From Cinclus cinclus (taxonomy: Eukaryota; Chordata; Aves; Passeriformes; Cinclidae): DNA of 64,000 nt. The stretch spans positions 248,001 to 312,000 of the forward strand of contig NW_026912121.1 of assembly GCF_963662255.1 (NCBI RefSeq). Direction: 5' to 3'. A model generated the notes under the pieces. That model did no database searches. It worked only from the letters and a program-made list of their open reading frames with translations, and was not told the origin of the DNA. Every line of letters starts with the position of its first letter. The first letter of the stretch is position 1. The translations under genes were made by a program, and so were the position numbers. Positions 1-12,320 of this stretch are shown here, one piece after another.

Positions 1-2630
1 GCACAGGGGTTAAGAGAAGCAAGGATCCATTGTGACCCAATGGAGGCTAATAATCCCAGGATCCCATTTGACACCAGGGGGCGTAAAAGGTCCAGGGATG
101 AATTGTGACAGCATGGGGCCCAATAGAAACAAGGAAGCATTATGACACCATGGAGGCCAAGAATCAAATGATTCATTGTGACATCAAGTGTCCTAAAAGG
201 GCTTGGAATGCATTGTGACACCACAGAGGTTAAGAGAAGCAAGGAACCATTGTGAACCCATGCAGGCTAACAATCTAATGATCCCTTGTGACACCAATGG
301 GCCTAAAAGAGGCAGGGATGAATTGTGATAACATGGGGCCCAAGTAAAACCTGGTACAGTTATGCCAGCATGGAGGCCAAGAATCAAATGATTCATTGTG
401 ACATCAAGTGGCCTAAAAGGGCATGGGATGCATTGTGACACCACAGGGGTTAAGAGAAGCAAGGAACCATTGTGACCCAATGCAGGCTAACAATCTAAGA
501 ATCCCTTTTGACACCAGGGGGCGGAAAAGGGCCACGGATGAACTCTGACAGCATGGGGACCTATAGAAGCAAGGAACCATTATGACACCATGAAGGCCAA
601 GAATCAAATGGTTCATTGTAAGACCAAGTGGCCTAAAAGGGCTTGGAATGCATTGTGACACCACAGAGGTTAAGAGAAGCAAGGAACCATTGTGAACCCA
701 TGCAGGCTAACAATCTAATGATCCCTTGTGGCACCAGGGGGTATAAAAAGGGCCAGGGATGGATTGTTACAGCACGGGGACCAATAGAATCAAGGATCTA
801 TTATGCCACCGTGGAGGCCAAGAATCAAATGATTCATTGTGACATCAAGTGGCCTAAAAGGGCATGGGATGCATTGTGACAGCACAGGGGTTAAGAAAAG
901 CAAGGATCCATTGTGACCCAATGGAGGCTAATAATCCCAGGATCTCATTTGACACCAGGGGGCGGAAAAGGGCCAGGGATGAATTGTGACAGCATGGGGC
1001 CCAATAGAAACAAGGAACCATTATGACACCAGGGAGGCCAAGAATCAAATGATTCATTGTGACATCTAGTGGCCGAAAATGGCATGGGATGCATTGTGAC
1101 ACCACAGAGGTTAAGAGAAGCAAGGAAACATTGTGACCCTATGCAGGCTAACAATCTAATGATCCCTTGTGGCACCAGGGGGTATAAAAAGGGCCAGGGA
1201 TGGATTGTTACAGCACGGGGACCAATAGAAGCAAGGATCTATTATGCCACCGTGGAGGCCAAGAGTCAAATGATTCATTGTGACATCAAGTGGCCTAAAA
1301 AGGCATGGGATGCATTGTGACACCACAGGGGTTAAGAGAAGCAAGGATCCATTGTCACCCAATTGAGGCTAACAATCTAAGGATCCCTTTTGACACCAAT
1401 GGGCCTAAAAGGGTCAGGGATGTATTGTGAAAGCATTGGGCCCAGTGAAAACCTGGGACAATCAAGCCACCATGGAGGCCAAGAATCAAATGATTCATTG
1501 TGACATCAAGAGGCCTAAAAGGGCATGGGATGCATTGTGACAGCACAGGGGTTAAGAGAAGCAAGGATCCATTGTGACCCAATGGAGGCTAATAATCCCA
1601 GGATCCCATTTGACACCAGGGGGCGTAAAAGGGCCAGGGATGAATTGTGACAGCATGGGGCCCAATAGAAACAAGGAAGCATTATGACACCAGGGAGGCC
1701 AAGAATCAAATGATTCATTGTGACATCAAGTGGCCTAAAAGGGCATGGGATGCATTGTGACACCACAGAGGTTAAGAGAAGCAAGGAACCATTGTGACCC
1801 AATGCAGGCTAACAATCTAATGATCCCTTGTGGCACCAGGGGGTATAAAAAGGGCCAGGGATGGATTGTTGCAGCACGGGGACCAATAGAAGCAAGGATC
1901 TATTATGGCACCGTGGAGGCCATGAATCAAATGATTCATTGTGACATCATGTGGCCTAAAAGGGCATGGGATGCATTGTGACACCACAGAGGTTAAGAGA
2001 AGCAAGGAACCATTGTGACCCAATGCAGGCTGACAATCTAATGATCCCTTGTGACACCAATGGGCCTAAAAGAGGCAGGGATGAATTGTGATAACATGGG
2101 GCCCAAGTAAAACCTGGTACAATTATGCCACCATGGAGGCCAAGAATCAAATGATTCATTGTGACATCAAGTGGCCTAAAAGGGCATGGGATGCATTGTG
2201 ACACCACAGGGGTTACGAGAAGCAAGGAACCATTGTGACCCAATGCAGGCTAACAATCTAAGAATCCCTTTTGACACCAGGGGGCGGAAAAGGGCCACGG
2301 ATGAACTCTGACAGCATGGGGACCTATAGAAGCAAGGAACCATTATGACACCATGAAGGCCAAGAATCAAATGGTTCATTGTAAGACCAAGTGGCCTAAA
2401 AGGGCTTGGAATGCATTGTGACACCACAGAGGTTAAGAGAAGCAAGGAACCATTGTGACCCAATGCAGGCTAACAATCTAATGATCCCTTGTGACACCAA
2501 TGGGCCTAAAAGGGCCAGGGATGAATTGTTACAGCACGGGGATCAATAGATGCAAGGATTTATTATGCCACCATGGAAGCCAAGAATCAAATAATTCATT
2601 GTGACATCATGTGGCCTAAAAGGGCATGGG
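1..2630 (+). repeat. Left mixed-order satellite domain
   Basis: Monomer classes after the truncated first c unit run d a b c b d c b d a e from 208. A d-a pair at about 208-730 recurs at about 1,971-2,493 (offset 1,763 bp, eight monomers), with the same rare GTGATAACATGG variant. The c-b-d order at 869 repeats at 1,530 (661 bp), although individual monomers differ. No regular HOR is sustained here, so this is probably an older or rearranged part of the array. The d monomer at 1,310 carries the rare variant GTCACCCAATTGAGG, found again only near 55,530. Confidence 0.8.
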
Positions 2631-5600
2631 ATGCATTGTGACACCACAGAGGTTAAGAGAAGCAAGGAACCATTGTGACCCAATGCAGGCTAACAATCTA
2701 ATGATCCCTTGTGACGCCAATGGGCCTAAAAGGGGCAGGGATGTATTGTGAAAGCATGGGGCCCAATAGAAACCTCGTACAATTACGCCACCATGGAGGC
2801 CAAGAATCAAAGGATTCATTGTGACATCAAGTGGCCTAAAAGGGCATGGGATGCATTGTGACACCACAGAGGTTAAGAGAAGCAAGGAACCATTGTGACC
2901 CAATGCAGGCTAACAATCTAATGATCCCTTGTGACACCAATGGGCCTAAAAGGGCCAGGGATGAATTGTAACAGCACGAGCAGCAATAGAAGCAAGGATC
3001 TATTATGCCACCATGGAGGCCAAGAATCAAATAATTCATTGTGACATCATGTGGCCTAAAAGGGCATGGGATGCATTGTGACAGCACAGGGGTTAAGAAA
3101 AGCAAGGATCCATTGTGACCCAATGGAGGCTAATAATGCCAGGATCTCATTTGACACCAGGGGGCGTAAAAGGGCCAGGGATGAATTGTGACAGCATGGG
3201 GCCCAATAGAAACAAGGAACCATTATGACACCATGGAGGCCAAGAATCAAATGATTCATTGTGACATCTAGTGGCCGAAAGGGGCATGGGATGCATTGTG
3301 ACACCACAGAGTTTAAGAGAAGCAAGGAACCATTGTGACCCAATGCAGGCTAACAATCTAATGATCCCTTGTGACACCAATGGGCCTAAAAGGGCCAGGG
3401 ATGAATTGTGAAAGCATGGGGCCCAAGTAAAACCTGGTACAATTATGCCACCATGGAGGCCAAGAATCAAATGATTCATTGTGACATCAAGTGGCCTAAA
3501 AGGGCATGGGATGCATTGTGACAGCACAGGGGTTAAGAGAAGCAAGGATCCATTGTGACCCAATGGAGGCTAATAATCCCAGGATCCCATTTGACACCAG
3601 GGGGCGTAAAAGGGCCAGGGATGAATTGTGACAGCATGGAGCCCAATAGAAACAAGGAACCATTATGACACCATTGTGGTCAAGAATCAAATGATTCATT
3701 GTGACATTAAGTGGCCTAAAAGGGCATGGGATGCATTGTGACACCACAGAGGTTAAGAGAAGCAAGGAACCATTGTGACCCAATGCAGGCTAACAATCTA
3801 ATGATCCCTTGTGGCACCAGGGGGTATAAAAAGGGCCAGGGATGGATTGTTACAGCACGGGGACCAATAGAAGCAAGGATCTATTATGCCACCGTGGAGG
3901 CCAAGAATCAAATCATTCATTGTGACATCAAGTGGCCTAAAAGGGCATGGGATGCATTGTGACAGCACAGGGGTTAAGAAAAGCAAGGATCCATTGTGAC
4001 CCAATGCAGGCTAAGAATCTAATGATCCCTTGTGACACCAATGGGCCTTAAAGGGGCAGGGATGATTTGTGAAAGCATGGGGCCCCAGTAAATCCTGGTA
4101 CAATTATGCCACCATGGAGGCCAAGAATCAAATGATTCATTGTGACATCAAGTGGCCTAAAAGGGCATGGGATGCATTGTGACAGCACAGGTGTTAAGAG
4201 AAGCAAGGAACCATTGTGACCCAATGCAGGCTAACAATCTAATGATCCCTTGTGGCACCAGGGGGTTTAAAAAGGGCCAGGGATGGATTGTTACAGCACG
4301 GGGACCAATAGAAGCAAGGATCTATTATGCCACCATGGAGGCCAAGAAACAAATAATTCATTGTGACATCAAGTGGCCTAAAAGTGCATGGGATGCATTG
4401 TGACAGCACAGGGGTTAAGAGAAGCAAGGATCCATTGTGACCCAATGGAGGCTAACAATCTAATGATCCCTTTTGACACCAATGGGCCTAAAAGTGGCAG
4501 GGATGTATTGTGAAAGCATGGGGCCCAATTAAAACCTGGTACAATTATGCCATCATGGAGGCCAAGAATCAAATGATTCATTGCGACATTAAGTGGCCTA
4601 AAAGGGCATGGGATGCATTGTGACAGCACAGGGGTTAAGAGAAGCAAGGAACCATTGTGACCCAATGCAGGCTAACAATCTAAGAATCCCTTTTGAAACC
4701 AGGGGGCGCAAAAGCACCACGGATGAACTCTGACAGCATGGGGACCTATAGAAGCAAGGAACCATTATGACACCATGAAGGCCAAGAATCAAATGATTCA
4801 TTGTAAGACCAAGTGGCCTAAAAGGGCTTGGAATGCATTGTGACAGCACAGAGGTTAAGAGAAGCAAGGAACCATTGTGACCCAATGCAGGCTAACACTC
4901 TAATGATCCCTTCTGGCACCAGGGGGTATATAAAGGGCCAGGGATGGATTGTTGCAGCACGGGGACCAATAGAAGCAAGGATCTATTATGCCACCATGAA
5001 GGCCAAGAATCAAATGGTTCATTGTAAGACCAAGTGGCCTAAAAGGGCTTGGAATGCATTGTGACAGCACAGAGGTTAAGAGAAGCAAGGAACCATTGTG
5101 ACCCTATGCAGGCTAACAATCTAATGATCCCTTGTGGCACCAGGGGGTATAAAAAGGGCCACGGATGGATTGTTACAGCACGGGGACCAATAGAATCAAG
5201 GATCTATTATGCCACCGTGGAGGCCAAGAATCAAATGATTCATTGTGACATCAAGTGGCCTAAAAGGGCATGGGATGCATTGTGACAGCACAGGGGTTAA
5301 GAGAAGCAAGGATCCATTGTGACCCAATGGAGGCTAATAATCCCAGGATCCCATTTGACACCAGGGGGCGTAAAAGGGCCAGGGATGTATTGTGAAAGCA
5401 TGGGGCCCAATTAAACCCTGGTAGAATTACGCCATCATGGAGGCCAAGAATCAAATGATTCATTGTGACATCAAGCAGCCTAAAAGGGCATGGGATGCAT
5501 TGTGACAGCACAGGGGTTAAGAGAAACAAGGAACCATTGTGACCCAATGCAGGCTAACAATCTAAGAATCCCTTTTGAAACCAGGGGGCGCAAAAGCACC

Positions 5601-5934
5601 ACGGATGAACTCTGACAGCATGGGGACCTATAGAAGCAAGGAACCATTATGACACCATGAAGGCCAAGAATCAAATGATTCATTGTGACATCAAGCGGCC
5701 TAAAAGGGCATGGGATGCATTGTGACACCACAGAGGTAAAGAGAAGCAAGGAACCATTGTGACCCAATGCAGGCTAACAATCTAATGATCCCTTGTGACA
5801 ACAAAGGGCCTAAAAGGGCCAGGGATGGATTGTTACAGCACAGGGACCAATAGAAGCAAGGATCTATTATGCCACCATGGAGGCCAAGAATCAAATAATT
5901 CATTGTGACATCAAGTGGCCTAAAAGGGCATGGG
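2631..5934 (+). repeat. 15-monomer HOR copy (3,304 bp), left
   Basis: Order is d e c d c b d b d a b b (c/d chimera) a e. The first monomers recur from 5,935 at an offset of 3,304 bp. After about 3,790 the offset falls to 3,082-3,083, because this copy has one extra class b monomer (about 3,731-3,951) that the next copy lacks. Matches continue to about 5,270, beyond which the two copies diverge. The unit looks like a precursor of HOR A, since its c d c ... b d a b b segment is the part that HOR A amplified. Confidence 0.8.
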
Positions 5935-6374
5935 ATGCATTGTGACACCACAGAGGTAAAGAGAAGCAAGGATCCATTGTGACCCAATGCAGGCTAACGA
6001 TCTAATGATCCCTTTTGACGCCAATGGTCCTAAAAGGGGCAGGGATGTATTGTGAAAGCATGGGGCCCAATAGAAACCTCGTACGATTACGCCACCATGG
6101 AGGCCAAGAATCAAAGGATTCATTGTGACATCAAGTGGCCTAAAAGGGTATGGGATGCATTCTGACACCACAGAGGTTAAGAGAAGCAAGGAACCATTGT
6201 GACCCAATGCAGGCTAACAATCTAATGATCCCTTCTTACACCAATGGGCCTAAAAGGGCCAGGGATGAATTGTTACAGCACGGGCAGCAATAGAAGCAAG
6301 GATCTATTATGCCACCATGGAGGCCAAGAATCAAATAATTCATTGTGACATCAAGTGGCCTAAAAGGGCATGGG
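5935..6374 (+). repeat. Two monomers (d, e) opening the second copy of the 15-mer unit
   Basis: These match 2,631-3,070 at a 3,304-bp offset. The d monomer has the variant AAACCTCGTAC and the e monomer the variant CACGGGCAGCAATAG, both nearly private to this pair of positions. HOR A periodicity becomes detectable immediately after, at 6,375. Confidence 0.75.
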
Positions 6375-7694
6375 ATGCATTGTGACAGCACAGGGGTTAA
6401 GAAAAGCAAGGATCCATTGTGACCCAATGGAGGCTAATAATGCCAGGATCTCATTTGACACCAGGGGGCGTAAAAGGGCCAGGGATGAATTGTGACAGCA
6501 TGGGGCCCAATAGAAACAAGGAACCATTATGACACCATGGAGGCCAAGAATCAAATGATTCATTGTGACATCTAGTGGCCGAAAAGGGCATGGGATGCAT
6601 TGTGACACCACAGAGGTTAAGAGAAGCAAGGAACCATTGTGACCCAATGCAGGCTAACAATCTAATGATCCATTGTGACACCAATGGGCCTAAAAGAGGC
6701 AGGGATGAATTGTGATAACATGGGGCCCATGTAAAACCTGGTACAATTATGCCACCATGGAGGCCAAGAATCAAATGATTCATTGTGACATCAAGTGGCC
6801 TAAAAGGGCATGGGATGCATTGTGACAGCACAGGGGTTAAGAGAAGCAAGGATCCATTTTGACCCAATGGAGGCTAATAATCCCAGGATCCCATTTGACA
6901 CCAGGGGGCTTAAAAGGGCCAGGGATGAATTGTGACAGCATGGAGCCCAATAGAAACAAGGAACCATTATGACACCATGGTGGTCAAGAATCAAATGATT
7001 CATTGTGACATTAAGTGGCCTAAAAGGGCATGGGATGCATTGTGACACCACAGAGGTTAAGAGAAGCAAGGAACCATTGTGACCCAATGCAGGCTAAGAA
7101 TCTAATGATCCCTTGTGACACCAGTGGGCCTTAAAGGGGCAGGGATGATTTGTGAAAGCATGGGCCCCAAGTAAATCCTGGTACAATTATGCCACCATGG
7201 AGGCCAAGAATCAAATGATTCATTGTGACATCAAGTGGCCTAAAAGGGCATGGGATGCATTGTGACAGCACAGGTGTTAAGAGAAGCAAGGAACCATTGT
7301 GACCCAATGCAGGCTAACAATCTAATGATCCCTTGTGGCACCAGGGGGTTTAAAAAGGGCCAGGGATGGATTGTTACAGCACGGGGACCAATAGAAGCAA
7401 GGATCTATTATGCCACCATGGAGGCCAAGAAACAAATAATTCATTGTGACATCAAGTGGCCTAAAATGCATGGGATGCATTGTGACAGCACAGGGGTTAA
7501 GAGAAGCAAGGATCCATTGTGACCCAATGGAGGCTAACAATCTAATGATCCCTTTTGACACCAATGGGCCTAAAAGTGGCAGGGATGTATTGTGAAAGCA
7601 TGGGGCCCAATTAAAACCTGGTACAATTACGCCATCATGGAGGCCAAGAATCAAATGATTCATTGCGACATTAAGTGGCCTAAAAGGGCATGGG
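6375..7694 (+). repeat. HOR A leading partial copy (c d c d b d)
   Basis: Six monomers match the end of the 21-mer HOR at an offset of 4,625 bp, becoming 4,626 after a one-base deletion near 7,466 (CCTAAAATGCAT where sister copies read CCTAAAAGTGCAT). It carries older variants such as GTGATAACATGG near 6,714 and GTTTAAAAAGGG in its b monomer, which later copies lack. The same block is also the second copy of the left 15-mer, so HOR A grew out of that unit. Confidence 0.85.
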
Positions 7695-10600
7695 ATGCAT
7701 TGTGACAGCACAGGGGTTAAGAGAAGCAAGGAACCATTGTGACCCAATGCAGGCTAACAATCTAAGAATCCCTTTTGAAACCAGGGGGCGCAAAAGCACC
7801 ACGGATGAACTCTGACAGCATGGGGACCTATAGAAGCAAGGAACCATTATGACACCATGAAGGCCAAGAATCAAATGATTCATTGTAAGACCAAGTGGCC
7901 TAAATGGGCTTGGAATGCATTGTGACAGCACAGAGGTTAAGAGAAGCAAGGAACCATTGTGACCCAATGCAGGCTAACACTCTAATGATCCCTTCTGGCA
8001 CCAGGGGGTATATAAAGGGCCAGGGATGGATTGTTGCAGCACGGGGACCAATAGAAGCAAGGATCTATTATGCCACCATGAAGGCCAAGAATCAAATGGT
8101 TCATTGTAAGACCAAGTGGCCTAAAAGGGCTTGGAATGCATTGTGACAGCACAGAGGTTAAGAGAAGCAAGGAACCATTGTGACCCTATGCAGGCTAACA
8201 ATCTAATGATCCCTTGTGGCACCAGGGGGTATAAAAAGGGCCAGGGATGGATTGTTACAGCACGGGGACCAATAGAATCAAGGATCTATTATGCCACCGT
8301 GGAGGCCAAGAATCAAATGATTCATTGTGACATCAAGTGGCCTAAAAGGGCATGGGATGCATTGTGACAGCACAGGGGTTAAGAGAAGCAAGGATCCATT
8401 GTGACCCAATGCAGGCTAATAATCCCAGGATCCCATTTGACACCAGGGGGCGTAAAAGGGCCAGGGATGAGTTGTGACAGCATGGGGCCCAATAGAAACA
8501 AGGAACCATTATGACAGCATGGAGGCCAAGAATCAAATGATTCATTGTGACATCAAGCGGCCTAAAAGGGCATGGGATGCATTGTGACACCACAGAGGTA
8601 AAGAGAAGCAAGGATCCATTGTGACCCAATGCAGGCTAAGAATCTAATGATCCCTTGTGACACCAATGGGCCTTAAAGGGGCAGGGATGATTTGTGAAAG
8701 CATGGGGCCCCAGTAAATCCTGGTACAATTATGCCACCATGGAGGCCAAGAATCAAATGGTTCATTGTGACATCAAGTGGCCTAAAAGGGCATGGGATGC
8801 ATTGTGACAGCACAGGTGTTAAGAGAAGCAAGGAACCATTGTGACCCAATGCAGGCTAACAATCTAATGATCCCTTGTGGCACCAGGGGGTATAAAAAGG
8901 GCCAGGGATGGATTGTTACAGCACGGGGACCAATAGAAACAAGGATCTATTATGCCACCGTGGAGGCCAAGAAACAAATAATTCATTGTAACATCAAGTG
9001 GCCTAAAAGTGCATGGGATGCATTGTGACAGCACAGGGGTTAAGAGAAGCAAGGATCCATTGTGACCCAATGGAGGCTAACAATCTAATGATCCCTTTTG
9101 ACACCAATGGGCCTAAAAGGGGCAGGGATGTATTGTGAAAGCATGGGGCCCAATTAAAACCTGGTACAATTACGCCATCATGGAGGCCAAGAATCAAATG
9201 ATTCATTGCGACATTAAGTGGCCTAAAAGGGCATGGGATGCATTGTGACAGCACAGGGGTTAAGAGAAGCAAGGAACCATTGTGACCCTATGCAGGCTAA
9301 CAATCTAATGATCCCTTGTGACAACAAAGGGCCTAAAAGGGCCAGGGATGGATTGTTACAGCACAGGGACCAATAGAAGCAAGGATCTATTATGCCACCA
9401 TGGAGGCCAAGAATCAAATAATTCATTGTGACATCAAGTGGCCTAAAAGGGCATGGGATGCATTGTGACACCACAGAGGTAAAGAGAAGCAAGGATCCAT
9501 TGTGACCCAAGGCAGGCTAACAATCTAATGATCCCTTTTGACACCAATGGGCCTAAAAGGTCAGGGATGTATTGTGAAGGCATGGGGCCCAATTAAAACC
9601 TGGTACAATTTACGCCACCATGGAGGCCAAGAATCAAATGATTCATTGTGACATCAAGTGGCCTAAAAGGGCATGGGATGCATTGTGACACCACAGGGGT
9701 TAAGAGAAACAAGGCACCATTGTAACCCAATGCAGGCAAACAATCTAAGAATCCCTTTTGACACCAGGGGGCGCAAAAGGACCACGGATGAACTCTGACA
9801 GCATGGGGACCTATAGAAGCAAGGAACCATTATGACACCATGAAGGCCAAGAATCAAATGGTTCATTGTGACATCAAGTGGCCTAAAAGGGCTTGGAATG
9901 CATTGTGACAGCACAGAGGTAAAGAGAAGCAAGGAACCATTGTGACCCAATGCAGGCTAACAATCTAATGATCCCTTGTGGCGCCAGGGGGTATAAAAAG
10001 GGCCAGGGATGGATTCTTACAGCACGGGGACCAATAGAAGCAAGGATCTATTATGCCACCATGGAGGCCAAGAATCAAATGATTCATTGTGACATCAAGT
10101 GGCCTAAAAGGGCATGGGATGCATTGTGACACCACAGGGGTTAAGAGAAGCAAGGAACCATTGTGACCCAATGCAGGCTAACAATCTAATGATCCCTTGT
10201 GACACCAATGGGCCTAAAAGGGCCAGGGATGTATTGTTACAGCACGGGGACCAATAGAAGCAAGGATCTATTATGCCACGATGGAGGCCAAGAATCAAGT
10301 GATTCATTGTGACATCAAGTGGCCTAAAAGGGCATGGGATGCATTGTGACACCACAGGGGTTAAGAGAAGCAAGGAACCATTGTGACCCAATGCAGGCTA
10401 ACAATCTCAGAATCCCTTTTGAAACCAGGGGGCGCAAAAGGACCACGGATGAACTCTGACAGCATGGGGACCTATAGAAGCAAGGAACCATTATGACACC
10501 ATGAAGGCCAAGAATCAAATGGTTCATTGTAAGACCAAGTGGCCTAAAAGGGCTTGGAATGCATTGTGACAGCACAGAGGTTAAGAGAAGCAAGGAACCA

Positions 10601-12320
10601 TTGTGACCCAATGCAGGCTAACAATCTAATGATCCCTTGTGACACCAGGGGATATAAAAAGGGCCAGGGATGGATTGTTACAGCACGGGGACAAATAGAA
10701 GCAAGGATCTATTATGCCACCGTGGAGGCCAAGAATCAAATGATTCATTGTGACATCATGTGGCCTAAAAGGGCATGGGATGCATTGTGACAGCACAGGC
10801 GTTAAGAGAAGCAAGGATCCATTGTGACCCCATGCAGGCTAACAATCTAATGATCCCTTGTGACACCAATGGGCCTAAAAGGGGCAGGGATGATTTGTGA
10901 AAGCATGGGGCCCCAGTAAAACCTGGTACAATTATGCCACCATGGAGGCCAAGAATCAAATGATTCATTGTGACATCAAGTGGCCTAAAAGGGCATGGGA
11001 TGCATTGTGACAGCACAGGGGTTAAGAAAAGCAAGGATCCATTGTGACCCAATGGAGGCTAATAATCCCAGGATCTCATTTGACACCAGGGGGCGTAAAA
11101 GGGCCAGGGATGAATTGTGACAGCATGGGGCCCAATAGAAACAAGGAACCATTATGACACCATGAAGGCCAAGAATCAAATGATTCATTGTGACATCTAG
11201 TGGCCGAAAGGGGCATGGGATGCATTGTGACACCACAGAGGTTAAGAGAAGCAAGGAACCATTGTGACCCAATGCAGGCTAACAATCTAATGATCCCTTG
11301 TGACACCAATGGGCCTAAAAGGGCCAGGGATGAATTGTGAAAGCATGGGGCCCAAGTAAAACCTGGTACAATTATGCCACCATGGAGGCCAAGAATCAAA
11401 TGATTCATTGTGACATCAAGTGGCCTAAAAGGGCATGGGATGCATTGTGACAGCACAGGGGTTAAGAGAAGCAAGGATCCATTGTGACCCAATGGAGGCT
11501 AATAATCCCAGGATCCCATTTGACACCAGGGGGCTTAAAAGGGCCAGGGATGAATTTTTACAGCATGGAGCCCAATAGAAACAAGGAACCATTATGACAC
11601 CATGGTGGTCAAGAATCAAATGATTCATTGTGACATCAAGTGGCCTAAAAGGGCATGGGATGCATTGTGACGCCACAGAGGTTAAGAGAAGCAAGGAACC
11701 ATTGTGACCCAATGCAGGCTAACAATCTAATGATCCCTTGTGACACCAATGGGCCTTAAAGGGGCAGGGATGATTTGTGAAAGCATGGGGCCCCAGTAAA
11801 TCCTGGTACAATTATGCCACCATGGAGGCCAAGAATCAAATGATTCATTGTGACATCAAGTGGCCTAAAAGGGCATGGGATGCATTGTGACAGCACAGGT
11901 GTTAAGAGAAGCAAGGAACCATTGTGACCCAATGCAGGCTAACAATCTAATGATCCCTTGTGGCACCAGGGGGTATAAAAAGGGCCAGGGATGGATTCTT
12001 ACAGCGCGGGGACCAATAGAAGCAAGGATCTATTATGCCACCGTGGAGGCCAAGAAACAAATAATTCATTGTGACATCAAGTGGCCTAAAAGTGCATGGG
12101 ATGCATTGTGACAGCACAGGGGTTAAGAGAAGCAAGGATCCATTGTGACCCAATGGAGGCTAACAATCTAATGATCCCTTTTGACAGCAATGGGCCTAAA
12201 AGGGGCAGGGATGTATTGTGAAAGCATGGGGCCCAATTAAAACCTGGTACAATTACGCCATCATGGAGGCAAAGAATCAAATAATTCATTGCGACATTAA
12301 GTGGCCTAAAAGGGCATGGG
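7695..12320 (+). repeat. HOR A copy 1 (21-mer, 4,626 bp)
   Basis: Class order is a b b c d b d e d a b e a b d c d c d b d. The length equals 21 x 220 plus 6, one extra base for each of six class b monomers. Every diagnostic variant recurs 4,626 bp downstream, for example CCCAAGGCAGGC near 9,507 and the TATATAAAGGGCC form of the first b. This copy keeps some variants of the left domain and is the most different of the four full copies, for example lacking GAGATGCAAGG near 10,364. Confidence 0.92.
11220..11439 (+). repeat. Representative 220-bp monomer with six 36-37-bp subunits
   Basis: This class d monomer shows the internal structure common to all monomers. TTGTGAC-like heptamers start at 11,225, 11,262, 11,298, 11,335, 11,372 (TTATGCC) and 11,408, which gives spacings of 37, 36, 37, 37 and 36 bp, and 37 bp to the next monomer. 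Subunits 1 and 4 of the general consensus end in CAAGGAACCA. Subunits 2 and 5 share an AATCNAATGAT core. Subunits 3 and 6 share GGCCTAAAAGGG and GGGATG. By hand alignment the pairs 1/4, 2/5 and 3/6 agree at 29/37, 27/36 and 31/37 positions. The monomer is therefore a diverged dimer of a 110-bp unit that is itself a trimer. Other classes keep the same skeleton; class b has one extra base in subunit 3. Confidence 0.93.

Noticed and set aside
3147..3563. Longest minus-strand open frames (about 138 codons at 3,147, 6,451, 11,076, 15,702, 20,328 and 24,954; 141 codons at 7,322)
   Set aside because: The first set recurs at HOR spacing because one c monomer lacks the usual stop. The longest exists only because a one-base deletion near 7,466 joins two frames. 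Neither has features of a real protein.
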